From NCBI GenBank assembly GCA_002315795.1, contig DCIF01000096.1, positions 105,365 to 122,879 on the forward strand: a stretch of DNA of 17,515 nucleotides, in the 5' to 3' direction. The translations under genes and the position numbers were made by a program. Under the pieces are notes generated by a model. It did no database searches. It saw nothing but the letters and a program-made list of their open reading frames with translations, and was not told where the DNA came from. Of the stretch, positions 12,994-17,515 are shown piece by piece. Numbering within the stretch: the stretch's first letter is position 1; each line of letters begins with the position of its first letter. Origin of the DNA: Bacteroidales bacterium UBA1733 (GTDB taxonomy: Bacteria > Bacteroidota > Bacteroidia > Bacteroidales > UBA3663).

Positions 12994-14892
12994 ATGAAAA
13001 TAAATAAATTATTTGTTGCTATTCTCTGCGTGATGTCAATGGTTCTTGGCTCATGCTCTGAAGACAAATACACTCCGGCAGAGCTCCTCACTTCTGCTCA
13101 GGTGTATTTCCCAACGTCCAATCCAACAAGCTATGAGATATTGAAGTCTGACGAGGCTCAGATTGTCAACGTTACTCTTCAGCGCATTAAGACTGACGAT
13201 GCCATCACAGTGAAGTTGGTAGCTGAAGGCGCTGATGGCGATACTATCAGTGTGCCTGCATCTGTTGATTTTGCAGCTGGTTCTAAGACTGCTACAATCC
13301 CTGTGTCTTGCAAGTCTGCTCTCATGGATTATGATGTAGCTAAGAACATCTCAATCTCTATTGCTGAGGAAGCATACCAGACTCCTTACGGTGTCTCAAG
13401 CGCTGATATCTCTATCGTTGTTCCAGCTCCTTGGACTCCATGGATCAATTCTTATTCTGACTGGACTAAGGCTGGTTATGACGCTGATGCATGGCCACTC
13501 TCTAAGACTGTGGCAAGCTGTACAGGTACTTATACATACGTAAACTATTGGTCTGGTGATGATCCTGGTCTTCCAATCGAGTACCGCGTGTCAACTATCG
13601 ATCCAAAGCAGGGACAGTTCCGCATCTCTAACTGGGGTGCAGGCAATCCACTCGTGCTCGATTATAACACAGAGACTCACGAGATTCGTCTTGCAAGCGT
13701 GTATTACCTTACTGAGAACTCTTCATACGGTAGTGTTTGGGTATCAGATATCATCTATTATTATGGTTTTGTACGTGCTCTGTTTGGTCAGTCTACAGCC
13801 AATCTTGAGGATGACCCAGATTATAGAAGTACCTATGATCCTGAGACAGGTCTCTTTAAGATGTTCCTTGCTTACTATGTAACTGCAGGTTGCTTCGGCT
13901 ATGATGCTGAGACATTCCAGTGTGATGGTTTCTATATCCCTGATTACAGCGTAGCAATGCTTTACAGAGGTATCCTCACTGCTACTGATGGCACTCCTTA
14001 CGCTCAGACTATCATCCAGAAGGGTGTAGATGCAACTAACGTCATTGCTGCAGTCGTTGGTAAGAACGACGACACTTATGCAGTGGCTGATGCTCTTGCT
14101 TCTGGTGAACTCGCTGGTACTGAGATTACTGAGGACGGCATCTGGGAGTTTGACTTGGAAGGTCAGACAGGTGAACTCAAGGTCGTAGTCGCTTCTATCG
14201 TTGACGGTGCTGTGGCATCTGTTGCTGAGGCTCCATTCGAGTACTATGGCGGTGGCAGCACTCCATGGGTATCACTTGGCATGGGTCTCTACACTGACGC
14301 TTTTGTCAGCCCATTGTACACAGAGGAAGGCACTTCAAGCACATACGAGGTTGAGGTGCTCGAAAGCACTGATGAACCAGGACGCTACCGTCTTGTTAAT
14401 GCTTATGGTGCAGGATTCCCACTCAGCGAGGAAGGCACTTACGATCCTTCTGCCACTACTTATCTTGAGATCAATGCTCAGGACCCAGATGGTGTTTACA
14501 TCACAACTCAGGATCTTGGCGCTAACCTCGGCGATGGTCCACTTGCTATCGTAAGTCTTGGCGGTTACTATGTTGAGAACGGCTACTCTGTTGAGGAACT
14601 CAAGGGATATGGCTACCTCGGCACTCTTAAGGATGGTGTGATCACACTTCCTTCATTTGGTATCAAGAACAGTGAGGCTACATATCAGGGTTATACTTAC
14701 ATTGGCGACAAGGGCTACTATGGTGCTTACAACAATGAGTTTAAGCTTGTCCTCCCATCAGCTCGCTCTGCTGCTTCTAAGGCTAAGGCATCAAAGATCA
14801 ACAGCCTTAAGCGCTTGAGCAAGGCTAACGGTGTTCAGATCCCAATGCGTAAGTTGGTTGACAAGAACATCCACAAGTCATTGAAGAAGTAA
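12994..14892 (+). CDS. Surface lipoprotein with Calx-beta-like and repeated beta domains (third gene of the SusCD operon)
   Basis: A 632-residue lipoprotein: lipobox VLGSC with Cys21, followed by SEDKY (acidic surface-export-like context). Residues about 35-144 resemble a Calx-beta domain (VNVTLQRIKTDDAITVKLV, then FAAGSKTATIPVS). Two related beta-rich regions follow, each opening with a TPW word (148-150 and near 424), with FRISNWGAGNPL in the first and YRLVNAYGAGFPL in the second. The last 43 residues (590-632) are strikingly basic. Position suggests an accessory binding protein, like the SusE/SusF slot in glycan loci, but I cannot name a ligand. It starts 26 bases after the SusD-like stop; strong hairpins follow its stop codon. 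Confidence 0.85.
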   Translation: MKINKLFVAILCVMSMVLGSCSEDKYTPAELLTSAQVYFPTSNPTSYEILKSDEAQIVNVTLQRIKTDDAITVKLVAEGADGDTISVPASVDFAAGSKTATIPVSCKSALMDYDVAKNISISIAEEAYQTPYGVSSADISIVVPAPWTPWINSYSDWTKAGYDADAWPLSKTVASCTGTYTYVNYWSGDDPGLPIEYRVSTIDPKQGQFRISNWGAGNPLVLDYNTETHEIRLASVYYLTENSSYGSVWVSDIIYYYGFVRALFGQSTANLEDDPDYRSTYDPETGLFKMFLAYYVTAGCFGYDAETFQCDGFYIPDYSVAMLYRGILTATDGTPYAQTIIQKGVDATNVIAAVVGKNDDTYAVADALASGELAGTEITEDGIWEFDLEGQTGELKVVVASIVDGAVASVAEAPFEYYGGGSTPWVSLGMGLYTDAFVSPLYTEEGTSSTYEVEVLESTDEPGRYRLVNAYGAGFPLSEEGTYDPSATTYLEINAQDPDGVYITTQDLGANLGDGPLAIVSLGGYYVENGYSVEELKGYGYLGTLKDGVITLPSFGIKNSEATYQGYTYIGDKGYYGAYNNEFKLVLPSARSAASKAKASKINSLKRLSKANGVQIPMRKLVDKNIHKSLKK

Positions 14893-14910
14893 TCAAGTCT
14901 GACAACGTGT

Positions 14911-14950
14911 GATATCCGACCGTCAGCGCACGGTTGGCGGTTTGATATTC
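14911..14950 (+). terminator. Hairpin after the SusCD operon (first of two)
   Basis: CCGACCGT (14916-14923) pairs with ACGGTTGG (14930-14937), with one wobble. Flanking ATATC and GATAT can extend the structure across a small bulge. It lies 24 bases after the lipoprotein stop codon. There is no strong U tract, so it may serve to stabilise the 3' end. Confidence 0.5.
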
Positions 14951-14964
14951 ACTATATATATATT

Positions 14965-15004
14965 AATAAGGTGTGTTCTCCGACACTGGAGGATGCACCT
15001 TATT
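14965..15004. terminator. Strong terminator hairpin after the SusCD operon
   Basis: AATAAGGTGTGTTCTCC (14965-14981) pairs with 14988-15004 (GGAGGATGCACCTTATT) across a GACACT loop. All 17 positions pair, three of them as G-T wobbles. A- and T-runs at the base give U-rich tracts in both directions. It separates the SusCD operon from the M6 protease gene and implies that the latter has its own promoter or depends on read-through. Confidence 0.75.
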
Positions 15005-15028
15005 TACCAAATATTCGACTCCGATAAA

Positions 15029-15036
15029 TATATTTG
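15029..15036 (+). promoter_or_regulatory. Possible -7 element for the M6 protease gene
   Basis: TATATTTG matches TAnnTTTG and is the only match between the terminator and the M6 start. It ends only 6 bases before the ATG, so a start about 7 bases downstream would yield an essentially leaderless mRNA. No TTTG is found at the expected -33 distance. Confidence 0.3.
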
Positions 15037-15042
15037 TTACTT

Positions 15043-17469
15043 ATGAAAAGGATCATACCTTTATTAATTATTTTATTTTTCATATCAATTCGTTTGTCCG
15101 CTTCGCCAGCCATAGGTGTGAAGCGTATAGTTACTTTGGCTGATGGCAGCAAGGTCGAACTTACCTTGCACGGCGATGAGGATTACCATTATTGGCGTGC
15201 GGCCGATGGGCGTGCTTTTGTAGTGCGCGATGGTAGTTATGTACAGGTTTCCCCTCAGGAGGTTGATGATAGTTGGGCTAAAAACCGAAAGGTGAGAGGT
15301 AAGGCTGTCGATATGCGCACTTTGATGTCCAATACTCGAGGAGCACACAGACAATCAGCTTACACCGGGACAAAGAAAGGTCTTGTCATTCTCGTTGAGT
15401 TTACGGATCTGAAGATGTCTGTCACATCTGATCCCAAGGCTTACTATAACGATTTCTTCAATAAGAAAGGATTCAACGAGAACGGCAACACAGGTAGTGT
15501 AAGTGATTATTTCTATGACCAGAGCTATGGAACGTTTAATCTTGAGTTTGACGTTGTTGGACCTATCCAGGCTAAATACCAGATGGCTTATTATGGTCAG
15601 AATAATGATAAAGGTAATGACATGCATGCCCGAGATCTCATGGTGGAGGCCTGTAAGGCTGCTGACAAATATGTTGATTTCAAGGACTATGATTGGGACG
15701 GTGACGGTGTTGTAGATAATGTGTTTATCGTATATGCTGGATATGGTGAAGCAGATGGCGGTTCGGAGAATACTATCTGGCCTCATGAGTCTTCTCTAAA
15801 GGATTTTGATCTCCGCTTAGATGGCAAGACTATTGATGTTTATGCTTGTTCGTGTGAACTGTCTGCTATGTTTAAGATACCAAAGGGTGTCGGTACTGCT
15901 TGCCATGAGTTCTCTCATTGTTTAGGTCTCCATGATATGTATGATACTACATACAGCGGTGGATGGGGTACTGGTAACTGGGACGTTATGAACAGTGGTG
16001 ACTATAATAACAAAGGGTGCACACCTGCTGCCTACACCAGCTATGAGAAAATGGTAATAGGTTGGGCTAGTCCTCAGGAATTGTCGACTCAGACGTCCAT
16101 CAAGGGAATGAGATCGATGGAGGAAAGCCAGGACTCTTATATCCTTTACAATGATGCCAATCGTGATGAGTATTATATGCTGGAGAATCGTCAGCCTGTC
16201 AAGTGGGATAAGTATCTCGGAGGGCATGGTCTGTTGGTACTTCACATAGATTATAAGAAGTCTGCATGGGAATCCAATAACATAAATTCGGATCCTAACC
16301 ACCAGCGCGTGACTATTGTTCCTGCTGATGGTAAACGTTCTTCCGTCAATCTAAGTGGTGACCCATTCCCAGGAACATCCCACAAGACCATGCTCAATAA
16401 GCAGACATCTCCTGCGAACATAGTCTACAATACCAATACGGATGGCAGTCTCTTCCTCAATAAGAATATCGACAGCATTGAGGAGACTGAAGACGGTCTC
16501 ATTTCGTTTGTCGCTTGCCGACCTGATCCGTCAGGTATCACTTTTACCGATGTAAAGACTCTGTCTGACAATTCATTCTCAGTTTCTTGGACTCCGTCAT
16601 CTGCCGGCTCAACCTACGAACTGGAACTTGCTGAGTTCCCTGCTTTTGTTCGCGATAAGGATGCATGTCGTCTGTTCGAAAGCGATTTGAAAGAGTTCTA
16701 TGCTTCCAAGGCTGGATTCTCTGATGTGTCAAGCAAACTCACTCAGTATCTCAGCACTGGCTGGTTAGGAAGTAAACTCTTCTGCACTCCAAACTATATG
16801 CGTGTCGGTACGACTTCGGCTGCTGGTTATTTAGTGTCGCCTACCTATGATTCTACAGCCAGTGGCGAAGTGACGTACGCTCTTGATGTCAAACTCTATA
16901 ATTCTTCCACACCGGTCAAGGGCGTGTGGGAGTACATTACTCCTGACGGGTCTGTGACTTCCGACTTTGAGGTGATGGAAAACGGCCTCTTGGTGTTACA
17001 TCAGTCTGATGTCAAGACACGTTTCCGTCTCGCATTCTATCCTGAATCACCTATATACGTCAGTCATATATACATCTTTGATGGCTATTGGACAGCAGAA
17101 GAGTTACAGTCCGAATCGGCTCAAACGCGAGCTGCTCGTCGTGTGATCACTACCAAACTTACTACTACCGATACGTCATATCTCTTTGAAGGCCTCAATA
17201 GTACAAGTACATATAGTTTTAAGGTACGCGCAACTGATGGCTTCATGTACACAGATTGGACTGAAGAAAAGTCTATCGCGTTTGATGCTGATCCTATCAA
17301 CGCTCCTATCGATGACGCGGATGCATCTGTGGTAAAGTGCGAATACTTTGACCTTAATGGTCGCAAACTCTCGTCTGATGCTTTGCAGAAGTCTAACGGT
17401 GTCGTAATCGAAAAACGTCAGATGTCAAATGGTAAGGTAAATACCCGAAAAATGACGTTTTTTCGATGA
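15043..17469 (+). CDS. Secreted M6-family (immune inhibitor A-like) metalloprotease with split fibronectin III domain and C-terminal secretion tail
   Basis: An 808-residue zinc endopeptidase predicted to be exported. A signal peptide spans about residues 1-20 (MKRIIPLLIILFFISIRLSA). The catalytic domain covers about 110-490, with a calcium-type DYDWDGDGVVDN (215-226), the zinc motif HEFSHCLGLHDMYD (288-301) and a downstream GNWDVMNSGDY Met-turn (311-321), the M6 arrangement. A fibronectin III-like fold starts at about 499-530 and resumes at 702-748, interrupted by roughly 170 residues. The last 47 residues (CEYFDLNGRKL ... RKMTFFR) resemble a short Por/T9SS sorting tail. An in-frame TTG at 15034 is rejected in favour of the ATG at 15043, which begins the signal peptide. 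It likely degrades host or dietary protein to peptides for the upstream SusCD pair. Confidence 0.92.
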   Translation: MKRIIPLLIILFFISIRLSASPAIGVKRIVTLADGSKVELTLHGDEDYHYWRAADGRAFVVRDGSYVQVSPQEVDDSWAKNRKVRGKAVDMRTLMSNTRGAHRQSAYTGTKKGLVILVEFTDLKMSVTSDPKAYYNDFFNKKGFNENGNTGSVSDYFYDQSYGTFNLEFDVVGPIQAKYQMAYYGQNNDKGNDMHARDLMVEACKAADKYVDFKDYDWDGDGVVDNVFIVYAGYGEADGGSENTIWPHESSLKDFDLRLDGKTIDVYACSCELSAMFKIPKGVGTACHEFSHCLGLHDMYDTTYSGGWGTGNWDVMNSGDYNNKGCTPAAYTSYEKMVIGWASPQELSTQTSIKGMRSMEESQDSYILYNDANRDEYYMLENRQPVKWDKYLGGHGLLVLHIDYKKSAWESNNINSDPNHQRVTIVPADGKRSSVNLSGDPFPGTSHKTMLNKQTSPANIVYNTNTDGSLFLNKNIDSIEETEDGLISFVACRPDPSGITFTDVKTLSDNSFSVSWTPSSAGSTYELELAEFPAFVRDKDACRLFESDLKEFYASKAGFSDVSSKLTQYLSTGWLGSKLFCTPNYMRVGTTSAAGYLVSPTYDSTASGEVTYALDVKLYNSSTPVKGVWEYITPDGSVTSDFEVMENGLLVLHQSDVKTRFRLAFYPESPIYVSHIYIFDGYWTAEELQSESAQTRAARRVITTKLTTTDTSYLFEGLNSTSTYSFKVRATDGFMYTDWTEEKSIAFDADPINAPIDDADASVVKCEYFDLNGRKLSSDALQKSNGVVIEKRQMSNGKVNTRKMTFFR

Positions 17470-17515
17470 CTTTGCGCGATATTTGAGGTGTAAATAGGTA
17501 AATTAGTGTCAAAAC
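17470..17515. other. Window end, non-coding
   Basis: The 46 bases after the M6 stop contain no recognisable gene start, terminator with a U tract, or promoter box. Confidence 0.5.

Noticed and set aside
17446..17465. CGAAAAA/TTTTTCG inverted repeat at the end of the M6 gene as a terminator
   Set aside because: The stem is almost all A-T, overlaps the coding end, and is not followed by a U tract.

Overview
The window looks like chromosomal DNA of a Bacteroidales bacterium, most likely Prevotellaceae (Prevotella/Segatella-like). The reasons are a SusC/SusD-type outer-membrane pair, lipoprotein signal peptides with acidic residues after the lipid cysteine, Bacteroidetes-type promoter elements (TAnnTTTG), A-rich translation starts with almost no Shine-Dalgarno sequence, a secreted protease with a T9SS-like C-terminal tail, and a single-chain class II glycyl-tRNA synthetase. 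The genus is an inference from style, not from a marker gene search.

Left part (1-4061), housekeeping: the 5' two thirds of glyS (minus strand, runs off the window) is divergent from an M20-family ArgE-like deacylase (plus). The deacylase converges on purA (adenylosuccinate synthetase, minus) across a strong bidirectional terminator and a GC-rich palindromic repeat. Upstream of purA on the minus strand lies a Fur/PerR-family zinc regulator, separated from it by a CTCAACT minisatellite. The regulator has a well-formed promoter (TTTG-N20-TAAATTTG) with a perfect palindrome inside its spacer.

Middle (4106-7159), an apparent minus-strand operon: a short AraC-type DNA-binding protein with no sensor domain, then a cytoplasmic M49 dipeptidyl-peptidase III, then an AlkD-like HEAT-repeat protein whose start overlaps the peptidase stop by 8 bases. 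The peptidase gene carries two short GC-rich palindromic elements inserted in frame in its coding sequence.

The araC-susC divergent intergenic region (7160-7816) holds the most unusual structure. It is a 303-bp element with 72-bp near-perfect terminal inverted repeats (67/72 identical) enclosing about six 22-bp tandem repeats. Separate small palindromes flank it near the araC and susC promoters.

Right part (7817-17469): an operon of a SusC/RagA-type TonB-dependent transporter, a SusD/RagB-type lipoprotein and a third surface lipoprotein (Calx-beta plus repeated beta domains and a very basic tail) ends in strong hairpins. A secreted M6-family (immune inhibitor A-like) metalloprotease with a split fibronectin III domain follows. 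No glycoside hydrolase is present.

Together the visible genes suggest a protein/peptide utilisation locus rather than a glycan locus: an extracellular M6 protease makes peptides, SusCD plus the accessory lipoprotein imports them, and cytoplasmic DPP III removes dipeptides. The divergent AraC-type protein is the likely regulator. This functional link is inferred from gene order and family knowledge only.
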